Below, one piece after another: positions 8,227-16,563 of a stretch of DNA of 64,000 bases; the first letter of the stretch is position 1; each line of letters begins with the position of its first letter. Both the position numbers and the translations under genes were made by a program. The stretch is from Acidobacteriota bacterium (GTDB taxonomy: Bacteria > Acidobacteriota > Polarisedimenticolia > JACPZX01). A model generated the notes under the pieces. The model worked only from the letters and a program-made list of their open reading frames with translations. It was not told the origin of the DNA and searched no databases. The DNA is taken from NCBI GenBank assembly GCA_016195325.1, contig JACPZX010000085.1, forward strand, positions 23,124 through 87,123, given 5' to 3'.

Positions 8227-10248
8227 ATGAAGCACGAGCCGTTCGTCTCGGAATCCTCCCGCCTCCCCGAGTTCACATTCCGCGCCGTCATCCTCGGCGT
8301 CGTGCAGGCGGTCGTGCTCGGCGCAGCCAACGCCTACCTCGGGATGAAGGCCGGGCAGACGATTGCCGCGACCTTCCCGGCGGCCGTCATCTCGATGGTC
8401 GTCCTCCGGGCCTTCAAGGGCTCCTCCATCCTCGAGGAGAACGTCTCGCGCAGCGCGGCCTCGGTCGGCGAGGCGCTGGTCGCGGGCGCGATCTTCACCC
8501 TCCCGGCCTTCATCATCACGGGGCTCTGGAAGGAGTTCAACTACTGGGAGAGCAGCTTCCTCATGCTCGTCGGGGGGACGCTCGGCGTCACCTTCGTCAT
8601 CTTTCTTCGCCGGACGCTGTGCGAGGATCCGACGCTCCCCTTCCCCGAGGCGGTGGCCGCCGCCGAGATCCACAAGACGGGACGCAAGGGGGCGACCGGC
8701 GCGAAGTACCTCTTCGCGACGATGGGGTTCGCGGGGCTGGTGGAGCTGCTCAAGAACGACTGGGGGTTCGCCGCGATCAAGGACTCGGTCAGCGGGTTCC
8801 TGCCGTTCCGCGCGTCGAAGGTTCACTTCCTGCGCGAAGGGCGGCCGTTCGGCGATCCGGGGACCTTCGCCGGCGGGATCCACTACGAGACGCCGTACGC
8901 GTCGCCCGCCTTCATGAGCGTCGGCTACATCATCGGCCCGAAGCTCGCGGCCCTGAACTTCTCGGGCGGCGTCCTCGCCTGGGTGATCCTCGTGCCGATG
9001 ATCATGTTCCTGAGCGGCGAGGGGAGCGCGCTGATGAACCTCGCGCACCATCCCTCGCTCGCGTCGGCGGGCGAGCTCGACCGCCTCGACGTGGTCGCCG
9101 ACCAGGCCTGGCGCGGCGTCGTGCGGCCGATGGCGGTCGGCGCGATGCTCGTCTCGGCCCTGTGGACCCTCTTCAACATGCGCGGGCCGCTCCTCGACGG
9201 CGTGCTGAGGGCCTTCAAGGACATGAAGGTGGCGCGCGCCGCGGGGCACACGACGGCGCGCCTGGAGCGCGACATCCCGATGGCCTGGGTCGTCGGGGGA
9301 ACCGTGGCGCTCCTCGTGCCGATGACCGCCCTCTTCGAGTGGTACATGCACGACATCGCCGGCGCCTTCATGGCGGCGCTCGCGATGACGCTGACCGGCT
9401 TCGTCCTTTCCGCCGTCTCGGGATATCTCGTCGGCGTCATCGGCTCGTCGTCGAGCCCCATCTCGGGTCTCGCTCTCTCGAGCCTCATCGTGGCGGCGGT
9501 CCTCCTCGTGGCGATCGGCGTCACGGGCCCCGGGGGAGTGATGGCGGTCCTGGCCGTCGCGGCGGTGGTCTGCTGCGCGACCTCGATCGGCGGCGGCGTC
9601 ATCCAGGACCTGAAGGTCGGGCACATCCTCGGCGGCACGCCGTGGACGATGGAGGTCGCGTACGTCATCGCCGTCGTCTGCACGTCGTTCGTCCTGGTCC
9701 TTCCGATCGCCTCGCTCCACTCGGCCGACATCGTGAAGGGGGGCTCGGGGATCGGCGGCGAGCACCTCCCCGCGCCTCAGGCCGGCCTGATGGCGATGCT
9801 CGCGCAGGGCATCGTCGGCGGCGAGATGGCGTGGCCGCTCGTGCTGATGGGCGTCGGGCTGGCGATCGGTCTCATCATGATGGGGTGCGAGTCGCCGATG
9901 ATCGTCGCCGTCGGCATGTACCTCGACTTCGCGACCGTCTCGGCGATCTTCGTGGGCGGGGTGATCCGGTGGTTCGCGGATCGCTTCATGGCCCGGCGGA
10001 AGATGGCGGCGCCGGAGATCGAGCACCGCGTGAACATCGGCACCCTCCTCGCCTCGGGGATGATCGCGGGGGAGGCGCTCGTCGCCGTCCTTCTCGCGGT
10101 GTCGGTGCTCGTTCAGGACCGATTCGGCATCAACCTCGAGCTTCCGAAGTTCGGTGGGAGCGGCGCGGCGGGGTTGCTGGTCTTCGCCGCCGTGGCCGCG
10201 GTGCTCATCGTCGTTCCGATGCGGGCGCCCAGGCCGGACGCGGCGTGA
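8227..10248 (+). CDS. OPT-family oligopeptide/metal transporter
   Basis: A 673-residue integral membrane protein of the OPT superfamily, which takes up short peptides or metal-chelator complexes by proton coupling. The N-terminal segment FRAVILGVVQAVVLGAANAY followed by LGMKAGQTIAATFPAAVISM is the bacterial OPT signature. There are about 14-16 hydrophobic helices along the length, with a soluble loop at about 190-215 and another at about 300-345. The terminal helix ends near VFAAVAAVLIVVPMRAP. No strong Shine-Dalgarno sequence precedes the ATG at 8227, and no better in-frame start is evident. The TatD-like gene follows after 1 nt. The actual substrate cannot be told from sequence. Confidence 0.9.
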   Translation: MKHEPFVSESSRLPEFTFRAVILGVVQAVVLGAANAYLGMKAGQTIAATFPAAVISMVVLRAFKGSSILEENVSRSAASVGEALVAGAIFTLPAFIITGLWKEFNYWESSFLMLVGGTLGVTFVIFLRRTLCEDPTLPFPEAVAAAEIHKTGRKGATGAKYLFATMGFAGLVELLKNDWGFAAIKDSVSGFLPFRASKVHFLREGRPFGDPGTFAGGIHYETPYASPAFMSVGYIIGPKLAALNFSGGVLAWVILVPMIMFLSGEGSALMNLAHHPSLASAGELDRLDVVADQAWRGVVRPMAVGAMLVSALWTLFNMRGPLLDGVLRAFKDMKVARAAGHTTARLERDIPMAWVVGGTVALLVPMTALFEWYMHDIAGAFMAALAMTLTGFVLSAVSGYLVGVIGSSSSPISGLALSSLIVAAVLLVAIGVTGPGGVMAVLAVAAVVCCATSIGGGVIQDLKVGHILGGTPWTMEVAYVIAVVCTSFVLVLPIASLHSADIVKGGSGIGGEHLPAPQAGLMAMLAQGIVGGEMAWPLVLMGVGLAIGLIMMGCESPMIVAVGMYLDFATVSAIFVGGVIRWFADRFMARRKMAAPEIEHRVNIGTLLASGMIAGEALVAVLLAVSVLVQDRFGINLELPKFGGSGAAGLLVFAAVAAVLIVVPMRAPRPDAA

Positions 10249-10249
10249 T

Positions 10250-11071
10250 GTGACGGTCGGCGACGCGCACTGCCACCTCGCCGACCTTCCGGAGCCGGAC
10301 GAGGCCGTCGCCGAAGCGCGCGCCGCCGGCGTCTCCGTCCTCCTCGCCGTCTCGATGACGCCGGACGATGCGCTCCTCACCCTCGATCTGAAGCGGCGAC
10401 ATCCCGGCGTCGTCCTCGCCGGGGTCGGCCTCCATCCCTCGCGCGTTCCGGGGCTCACCGACGAACAAGCGGCGGCGGAGCTCGGGCTCGTGGCGGAACG
10501 GGTGAAGGCCGCGGACTTCGTCGGCGAGATCGGCCTCGATTACAGGGACGCTCCGGATTCGGTGGACCAGCGCCGCCAGCGCGAGATCCTCGATCGACTG
10601 CTCGACGTGGCAGAGCGCGCGCGGCTTCCCGTCAACATGCACTCGCGGCGCGCCGACGGTGAGATCGTCGATATCGCCGCGGCCTTCACGGGGCGCACGG
10701 GGTTGCCGGCTCTGCTCCACTGGTTCACGCATTCGAGGAGACTCGCACGGCGGTGCGCCGACGCGGGCGTCTACATCTCCGCCGGACCTTCGATCCAGAT
10801 CGACCCCACGCAGGCTCGCGTCGCCCGCGCGATCGATCCGGATCTCGTCCTCGTCGAGACCGACAGCCCCGTCGAGTACGCGGGGGTGCGGGCGTCGCCG
10901 GCGTGGGCGCAGCGGGTGGCGCAGGCCCTCGCAGCGGCGCGAGGGGAGAGCCCGGATCGCCTCCGCGAGAGGCTCTCGGCGAATCTCGGCCGGTACCTCG
11001 GCCGCGAGATCTCCCCCGTTCCGCCGGCCCCTACTCCCGACCCATCCGGACGAGGACGACCGCGTACTTGA
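10250..11071 (+). CDS. TatD-family metal-dependent hydrolase
   Basis: A 273-residue TIM-barrel metallohydrolase of the TatD DNase family. Metal-binding motifs appear in order: DAHCHL near residue 5 (the D-x-H-x-H), GEIGLDY with the bridging Glu, NMHSRRA, LHWFTHS, and ETDSP near the C-terminus. The GTG start at 10250 directly follows the OPT stop, so the two genes are probably co-transcribed. The last 14 codons (a Pro/Arg-rich tail) overlap the 3' end of the convergent methyltransferase gene by 41 nt. This suggests the tail is a read-through extension rather than conserved sequence. Family members act as 3'-5' exonucleases or deoxyribonucleases in repair. Confidence 0.88.
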   Translation: MTVGDAHCHLADLPEPDEAVAEARAAGVSVLLAVSMTPDDALLTLDLKRRHPGVVLAGVGLHPSRVPGLTDEQAAAELGLVAERVKAADFVGEIGLDYRDAPDSVDQRRQREILDRLLDVAERARLPVNMHSRRADGEIVDIAAAFTGRTGLPALLHWFTHSRRLARRCADAGVYISAGPSIQIDPTQARVARAIDPDLVLVETDSPVEYAGVRASPAWAQRVAQALAAARGESPDRLRERLSANLGRYLGREISPVPPAPTPDPSGRGRPRT

Positions 11072-11666
11072 GGTCCTCCGCCCCGAGCCCCATCGTGATC
11101 TGGAACGAGGGTTTGCCGATCCACGTGTCCTGCCCCCAGAACGCGGCGGGCCGTCCGGGGAAATGGGCGGCGGTCAGCGCCTTGACGTCCTCGAGGGTGT
11201 AGACGCGCCGGTGGAAAGGGTTGTCCGTGAGGTCGTTGAGAGGAATCGAGAAGACGAACCACTCGCGGCACGTTGCCGCCACCGAATCGAGGAAGGGGCC
11301 GGGATCGGCCAGGTGCTCGATCGTCTCGAACGAGACGACGACGTCGTACTCCTCGGTGATCGGCTCGCGTTCGAGGTCGAGTCGGTAGAATCGGTGCGGC
11401 GCCGTGAAGGTGTTGATGCGGCGCGCGTACGTGAGCGCCTCGTTGGACAGGTCGAGGCCGTGCACCTCGCGCGCCCCGGCCGAGAGGAGGGCGGTGCCAT
11501 AGCCGGATCCGCACGCGGCGTCGAGGACTTTCTTGCCGAACGTCCACTCCATCGCGAAGACGTAGCGGGCGAGGTGGTCGCGGTACGTCGCGTAGTGCTC
11601 GCCGACGTCGGTCGGCACGATCCGCTCGCCCGTGTACCGGTAGCTCGACAGGACCTCGTCCTTCAC
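11031..11666 (-). CDS. class I SAM-dependent methyltransferase
   Basis: A 211-residue methyltransferase with the Rossmann motif I VLDAACGSGYGTALL at about 46-60, an acidic motif II end GLDLSN, and motif IV/post-I sequence YDVVVSFETIEHL. The N-terminus (YTGERIVPTDVGEHYATYRD) resembles methyltransferases found beside glycosyltransferases, but no such genes adjoin it here. The GTG start at 11666 has AAGGAGG 6 nt upstream. The GST gene lies 12 nt upstream, so the two form a minus operon (GST then methyltransferase). The substrate is not predictable. Confidence 0.87.
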   Translation of the reverse strand: MKDEVLSSYRYTGERIVPTDVGEHYATYRDHLARYVFAMEWTFGKKVLDAACGSGYGTALLSAGAREVHGLDLSNEALTYARRINTFTAPHRFYRLDLEREPITEEYDVVVSFETIEHLADPGPFLDSVAATCREWFVFSIPLNDLTDNPFHRRVYTLEDVKALTAAHFPGRPAAFWGQDTWIGKPSFQITMGLGAEDLKYAVVLVRMGRE

Positions 11667-11678
11667 CGATTGCCTCCT

Positions 11679-12296
11679 TCAGTAGCGGGGCCTCGGGTCC
11701 ATGCGCCGGATCCATGATTCGATCCCGGGATGGGTCTTGCCGAGGGGCTGGTAGTCGGTCAGGATCCTGTGGAACAGTTCGCTGTCTTCGGGAACCGGCG
11801 GGTGGAGTGAGTAGCGGAGGAACGGGTAGGCGGCGCAATCGGCCGCGGAGAACTCGCCCATCAGGTGATCGCGCCCGTGCAGCATCCCCTCGAAGACTTC
11901 GAGCGCGTCGGTCATCGACTTTCCGAGGCGCGCGATGCGCGCGGCGTCGGGGTGCGGCTCGTTCATCTCCGCTTCCATGTCGTTGGGCGGCCGCTTCCAG
12001 ACCCGGTTGAACCAGTCGATGAAGACGAGCATCTCGGCGCGGCGCGCCGGGTCCTTCGGGTACAGCGGCCTTTCCGGATACCGGTCCTCGAGCCAGCGGA
12101 CGATCTCCATCGAGTCGAAGACGACCGTGCCGCCGTCGTCGATCACGGGGACGAGATCCTGGCCGCTGACCTTGCGGACGACGCTTCGATCCTTCGGATC
12201 GATCTCCACCGGATCGAAGGGGAGCCGCTTGTGGGCGAGGGCGAGCGCCACGCGCTCGGCGTTCGTGGAGTACCTGAATCGATAGAGACGGATCAT
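11679..12296 (-). CDS. glutathione S-transferase family protein
   Basis: A 205-residue soluble protein. The N-terminal thioredoxin-like half begins IRLYRFRYSTNAERVALALA, with a Ser in the position typical of the catalytic Ser/Cys of zeta/beta-like classes, then the conserved cis-Pro segment DLVPVIDDGGTVVFDSMEI, which binds the glutathione gamma-glutamyl group. The all-helical C-terminal half holds the N-capping motif SAADCAAYPF. Two ATGs 6 nt apart are possible starts; 12296 is preferred because AGGAGG then sits at good spacing. It is the first gene of a two-gene minus operon with the methyltransferase. It probably serves detoxification or isomerisation. Confidence 0.88.
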   Translation of the reverse strand: MIRLYRFRYSTNAERVALALAHKRLPFDPVEIDPKDRSVVRKVSGQDLVPVIDDGGTVVFDSMEIVRWLEDRYPERPLYPKDPARRAEMLVFIDWFNRVWKRPPNDMEAEMNEPHPDAARIARLGKSMTDALEVFEGMLHGRDHLMGEFSAADCAAYPFLRYSLHPPVPEDSELFHRILTDYQPLGKTHPGIESWIRRMDPRPRY

Positions 12297-12364
12297 CGTC
12301 ATCCTCCTCGCCGCCCTCCTCCGCGAGGGCCGGATCGAAGCGGTAGGATACACGACGCTGGCGG

Positions 12365-13273
12365 ATGGGGGGCTTCAGGGAGATGATCGTCGGCGAGATC
12401 GAATGCCGCACGCTCGTCAACAGGACGGGGGGATTCCTCTCCGGATTCACCCACACGATCAACCCGTACCACGGGTGCGCCTACGGGAGGACTCTGTGCG
12501 GCGTCCCCGACTACGCCCCCGAGATCGTCCGGGGCTTCGGCGAGACGCGCGCGTGGGGGACGTATCTCGACGCGAAGGTGAACGCGCCCGGGATCTACGC
12601 CGCCGATCACGATCGGATCCGTCGCTCCCCGGATCCGTCGCTCCGCATCTACATGAGCAGCGTGACCGACCCCTACCCACCTCACGAGATTCGGCTGCGG
12701 ATCACGTCCCGGATCCTCGAGGCGATGCTCGACAGGCCCCCGGATCTGCTGGCGCTCCAGACCCACACGCCGAACCCGCTCTGGGACGAGGATCGGCTGG
12801 CCGCGCTCTCCGCGCGATGCGCCCTCTCGATCCAGATCAGCGTGGAGACCGACCGTGAGAGCTTTCCGCCCCCCTTCCCGAAGCACGCCTACCCCGTGGG
12901 AGAGCGCATCGCGGCCCTCGCCCGCCTGCGCCGGCGCGGGCTCCGGACCGTGGCCGTCGTCGCCCCGCTCTGGCCCATCGACGACCTCACGGCGTTCGAC
13001 GTGCGGCTCGGCGAGGCGGCCGACTTCGTCGTTCTCGACCACTACCTGCTCGGCGACGGATCGAAGGACGGGATGCGGACCCGGCGCCGGCTGGCCCTCG
13101 CGGGCCGGACGTTTCCGGAGCTGCTCGTCGCCGCGGGATACGCGGAGTGGACCCGGGGCGAGGCGCTCGATCGCGTGCGCGACGCGTTCGTCGCGCGGCT
13201 CGGCGCGGAGCGCGTCGGCGTCTCGAAAGAAGGATTCCACCGCGCGGCGCACGGGCTCGTCGGGAACCGCTAG
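12365..13273 (+). CDS. radical SAM (SPL-like) protein with altered Cys motif
   Basis: A 302-residue protein with the overall sequence pattern of the spore-photoproduct-lyase-like radical SAM group: INPYHGCAYG near residue 32, MSSVTDPYPPHE after about 97, SIQISVETD, and VVAPLWPIDD. In related proteins three cysteines bind the 4Fe-4S cluster. Here Cys38 and Cys45 are present, but the position expected for the third is occupied by Asp49 in LCGVPDYAP. Either the cluster uses Asp or another ligand, or the protein has lost activity. Starts at 12365 and 12383 are both possible. Its stop overlaps that of the convergent M28 peptidase by 4 nt. The substrate is unknown. Confidence 0.75.
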   Translation: MGGFREMIVGEIECRTLVNRTGGFLSGFTHTINPYHGCAYGRTLCGVPDYAPEIVRGFGETRAWGTYLDAKVNAPGIYAADHDRIRRSPDPSLRIYMSSVTDPYPPHEIRLRITSRILEAMLDRPPDLLALQTHTPNPLWDEDRLAALSARCALSIQISVETDRESFPPPFPKHAYPVGERIAALARLRRRGLRTVAVVAPLWPIDDLTAFDVRLGEAADFVVLDHYLLGDGSKDGMRTRRRLALAGRTFPELLVAAGYAEWTRGEALDRVRDAFVARLGAERVGVSKEGFHRAAHGLVGNR

Positions 13274-14790
13274 GGGCGCGCTCCGCTCTTTCCGGAGATC
13301 CACTCCTCCCACTGACCGAAGGCTTTCATCTGCTGGTCCAGCCGCGTCTCCTTCAGGAGCGCGTCGACCTCCGCGCGCGACTGCCGCCGGCCGGGCCGCT
13401 CCTTCGCTTCGGCGAGGCCGTAGACCAGCGCGGCGGCGATGGCGGCGCTCGCGCGCGCCTCGCGCGCGTTCAGGCGCTCGAAGACGTCCGATTCGGCGTG
13501 GTAGTCCGGAAGGTACGGGATGGGATCCTGATCCGCGACGAAGTTCGGGACCCCCGCGAGGAGGAAGTCGAAGTTGTCGGTGCCGTCGATCCCGTCGTGG
13601 CGGTGCGTGAACGGACCGAGCGCGGCGACCGGGGCGAGCGCCGCGTCGAGCGGCCGGCGCAGCTCGTCGCGTCCGTCGAGATAGAACCCGGAGGTGTGGC
13701 CCGAGCCGGTGTCGAAGACGATCGCGGCGACATGGCCGTCCATCTCGGCCCCGTGCCGCTTCACGTACCCGCTCGATCCGAAGAGACCCTGCTCCTCGCC
13801 CGAGAAGAGGACGAACCTCACGGTGCGGCGGGGAACGATGCCGAGCTCGCGGAATGCGCGCGCCACGTCGAGCACGAGCGCGGCGTTGACGCCGTTGTCC
13901 TCCTCGCCCGTTCCCAGGTCCCACGAGTCGAGGTGCGCGCCGAGGAGAACGATCTCGTCCGGCTTCTCCCGGCCGCGGATCTCCGCGACGACGTTCTTGG
14001 CCTCGTACGCGCCGCCCGTTCGATTGGCGAGATCGAGGCGCACTCTCGGGGGTTGTCCGCCTGGCTCCGCGAGCAGCCGCCCGAGGCGCTCCGCCCCCTC
14101 GCGCGAGACGATGGCCACCGGGAACGGCGCCATCTCGCCGTGGATGCTGATCGGGTGGCGGTAGAGGAGGCCTCGCGGACGCGTCGACTGCAGAAGGAGC
14201 GCCGCCATCCCCGCGCTCTTCGCCGCCGCGATCATCGGCGCGTTCTTCATGTACTCGGCGAACAGATCGTCGAACGTGCGCATCTCGGCGGATCGCACGA
14301 GGGCGATCGCCCCCCGGGCGCCGGCGCCGAGCTTCTCGAAATCGGCCGCGGTCCCCGCGCCCGCGTCGACCAGGGGCGCCTCGAGGCCTCCAGCAGGGGT
14401 GGAAGGTGCGTAGGGCGCGGCCGCGAGCCGGAACGGGAAGGCGACGGGCGCGACGCAGGCGGCCTCCGCCCGATCGCCGAGCCAGAGGCCCGGCACGGTG
14501 AAGGTCTCGAGGGTCACCGACTCGACGCCCGCGGCGCGGAACTTCGCGGCCGCCCAGTCCACGGCTCGATCCAGCGCGGGCGAGCCGGTGGGCCGTCCGC
14601 CGATCCGATCGCACAGCTCCCTCAGGTCATCGACGAGGGGCGTCTCGCCGAGCGCGCGCGCCACGAGAGCCCGCACCGCCGGATCTCCCGGGACGGGGGC
14701 CGCGGCGGCCACTGGAACGATGAGCGCGAGGGCGGCGAGCGCCGAGGCGATCGGCGTTCGCACGCGGAATCCGGACTCCTGTCTCGTCAT
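13270..14790 (-). CDS. secreted M28-family aminopeptidase
   Basis: A 506-residue exported zinc aminopeptidase (peptidase M28; PA-domain-containing carboxypeptidase Q-like). The signal peptide is about residues 1-31 (SALAALALIVPVAAAA). A PA-like insert at about 140-240 precedes the catalytic domain. Zinc ligands are visible in order: His and Asp of GAHLDSWDLGTG and EDNG, the catalytic Glu pair in FSGEEQGLFG, Asp in VFDTGSGH, and a late His in DYHAESDVFE. The start at ATG 14790 has GGAGGAG a few nt upstream. An ATG at 14802 overlaps the upstream stop and would add four residues. It is second in a minus operon after the SRPBCC gene and probably acts in extracytoplasmic peptide degradation. Confidence 0.9.
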   Translation of the reverse strand: MTRQESGFRVRTPIASALAALALIVPVAAAAPVPGDPAVRALVARALGETPLVDDLRELCDRIGGRPTGSPALDRAVDWAAAKFRAAGVESVTLETFTVPGLWLGDRAEAACVAPVAFPFRLAAAPYAPSTPAGGLEAPLVDAGAGTAADFEKLGAGARGAIALVRSAEMRTFDDLFAEYMKNAPMIAAAKSAGMAALLLQSTRPRGLLYRHPISIHGEMAPFPVAIVSREGAERLGRLLAEPGGQPPRVRLDLANRTGGAYEAKNVVAEIRGREKPDEIVLLGAHLDSWDLGTGEEDNGVNAALVLDVARAFRELGIVPRRTVRFVLFSGEEQGLFGSSGYVKRHGAEMDGHVAAIVFDTGSGHTSGFYLDGRDELRRPLDAALAPVAALGPFTHRHDGIDGTDNFDFLLAGVPNFVADQDPIPYLPDYHAESDVFERLNAREARASAAIAAALVYGLAEAKERPGRRQSRAEVDALLKETRLDQQMKAFGQWEEWISGKSGARP

Positions 14791-14801
14791 GCTCTCCTCC
14801 A

Positions 14802-15641
14802 TCAGTGGACCGTCCCGGTCCCGCTCACCGACGCCACGAGGCGATCGATCGCCTTCGCCATGCCCCGTTCGATCTTCGACGCCCGTTCCTCGCCGATCTC
14901 CCAGCCGATGCCGCGGACCGCCACGGCCCGCTGATTCGGTCCGAGCGAGAAGGCCTTCAGCTCGCAGACGCCGCCGATCTCGTCCCACGACAGCGCCACC
15001 TCGCGCCGCGTGACGGCGAGGACCCGGCCGCTCATCGTGCCTCCACCTCGGAGCTCGAGATGGTAGAGCGCCCCGGCCTCGCCGCGGATGGAGCCCGAGG
15101 CCGTGAGCCACTCACGAAGCCACGGCTCCTCGAGAAAATACGGCAGGAGCCCCTCGTACGCGAAGACCGCGGGCTGCATCGCGAAGAAGGCCGCCTTGGG
15201 TCGCCCGTAGTGCCTCTCGAGGTACTCCTTGAGGATGGCGAGCGCCATCTCCCAGCCCGAGAGAACTCCCTCGTGCTCCTCCTCGGTCGCCTCGCCCGCG
15301 CTGAACCCGGAGTTGACGATCGTGAGCGTCGTCTCGACATCGGAGCCGGCGATCAGCACTTCGAGGAAGAAAGGCCTGCGTCCCGGCGGCGAGCCGCGCA
15401 AGACGAGCCGCGAGGGAGGCGTGGCGACGAGCACCTCATACGGGAACCGGGCGCCGAATCTCTCGAAGATCCAGGTGAAGCTCCGGCCCGGCCGGACCTC
15501 TCCCTCGGTCCGGTCGGTGAACCACTGCGAGAGCTTCGCCGGGTCCGCCCACGCCGACCATACGCGGTCCGCGGGCGTCGGCGTCCGCATCTCCACGCGG
15601 ATCACGCGCCCGGTGTGCTCGAACGCATCGCTTGCCGTCAT
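14802..15641 (-). CDS. SRPBCC/AHSA1-domain protein, possibly double domain
   Basis: A 279-residue protein. The first half (about 1-145) is an activator-of-Hsp90-like (AHSA1/SRPBCC) domain: IRVEMRTPTPADRVWSAWAD, then LSQWFTDRTEGEVRPGRSF, and ending in a helix with GWEMALAILKEYLERHYG. The second half (about 150-279) has a similar order of elements (FFLEEPWLREWLTASGSIRG, ELRGGGTMSGRVLAVTRREV, RGMAKAIDRLVASV) and is probably a diverged second SRPBCC unit. Such helix-grip folds bind hydrophobic ligands. The start at 15641 is chosen for the GGAGAGG upstream. The stop overlaps a possible start of the M28 gene. Confidence 0.8.
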   Translation of the reverse strand: MTASDAFEHTGRVIRVEMRTPTPADRVWSAWADPAKLSQWFTDRTEGEVRPGRSFTWIFERFGARFPYEVLVATPPSRLVLRGSPPGRRPFFLEVLIAGSDVETTLTIVNSGFSAGEATEEEHEGVLSGWEMALAILKEYLERHYGRPKAAFFAMQPAVFAYEGLLPYFLEEPWLREWLTASGSIRGEAGALYHLELRGGGTMSGRVLAVTRREVALSWDEIGGVCELKAFSLGPNQRAVAVRGIGWEIGEERASKIERGMAKAIDRLVASVSGTGTVH

Positions 15642-15713
15642 CCTCTCCGCCGCCCCCTGCCATCTCCGTGGAGGGCTCATAATACGCGCTCGACGCGTGA
15701 CAGGGAGGCCTCG

Positions 15714-16559
15714 ATGAGGACGGTGACGGATCGAATCGGCTCTGCGATGCCGGTCGTGGGCCAGGGGACGTGGAAGATGGGGAGCGATGCCGGCCGGCGA
15801 CGCGAGGAGATCGCCGCGCTGCGACTCGGATTCGATCTCGGGATGACGCTCGTCGACACCGCGGAGATGTACGGCGACGGAGCGGCCGAGGCGCTGGTCG
15901 CCGAGGCGATGGCCGGCCGGAGGGACGGCGTCTTCGTCGTGACGAAGGTTCTGCCCCGGAACGCGTCGCGCTCAGGGACGATCGCGGCCGCGGAGGCGAG
16001 CCTGAGGCGACTCGGGACGGATCGCATCGACCTCTACCTGCTTCACTGGAGGGGGACGTATCCCCTCGCCGGCACGATCGAGGCGTTCTCGCGACTCCGC
16101 GAAGCGGGAAAGATCCTTGGCTACGGCGTCAGCAACTTCGACGTCACGGACCTGGAAGAGGCGGAGGCGCTCGATGGAGGGGTGGCGGTCGCCGCGAACC
16201 AGGTCTACTACAACCTCAGGCACCGAGGCATCGAGCGCGGCCTCATCCCATGGTGCGTTGACCGGAAAGTGACCGTGATGGCGTACACCCCTCTCGACGA
16301 TGGTCGTCTGGCCGGCTGCGGGACCGGTGGCGGCGCTGTCCAAGAGGTGGCGGCCCGTCACGGCGTCTCCGGCGCCACGGTCTGCCTCGCGTGGGCCATC
16401 CGGTGCGAAGGCGTCGTCGCGGTCGCGAAGGCCTCGCGTGCGGAGCATGTCCGGCAGAACGCCGCGGCGGCGGCCCTCGCGCTGACTCCCGAGGATCTCC
16501 GCGACCTCGACGCGGGATTCCCCGCGCCGGCGCGGGCGATCCCGCTCGAAACGGTCTGA
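15714..16559 (+). CDS. aldo/keto reductase
   Basis: A 281-residue NADPH-dependent reductase of the AKR superfamily. The catalytic tetrad is visible: Asp and Tyr in DTAEMYGDG, Lys in VVTKVLPRN, and His in LYLLHWRG. GYGVSNFD and the later cofactor segment VAVAKASRAEHVRQN are also typical. The start at ATG 15714 has AGGGAGG upstream; the open frame extends far upstream but is antisense to the SRPBCC gene. It is divergent from SRPBCC, with 72 nt between starts. The substrate is an unknown aldehyde or ketone; short-chain AKRs of this type often act on methylglyoxal or 2,5-diketo-gluconate. Confidence 0.92.
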   Translation: MRTVTDRIGSAMPVVGQGTWKMGSDAGRRREEIAALRLGFDLGMTLVDTAEMYGDGAAEALVAEAMAGRRDGVFVVTKVLPRNASRSGTIAAAEASLRRLGTDRIDLYLLHWRGTYPLAGTIEAFSRLREAGKILGYGVSNFDVTDLEEAEALDGGVAVAANQVYYNLRHRGIERGLIPWCVDRKVTVMAYTPLDDGRLAGCGTGGGAVQEVAARHGVSGATVCLAWAIRCEGVVAVAKASRAEHVRQNAAAAALALTPEDLRDLDAGFPAPARAIPLETV

Positions 16560-16563
16560 ATCC

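Noticed and set aside
8104-10458. A minus-strand frame of 784 codons opposite the OPT transporter.
   Set aside because: The peptide is Arg/Asp/His/Glu-rich with no domain, while the plus-strand frame is a clear OPT transporter. It is a codon-bias shadow.
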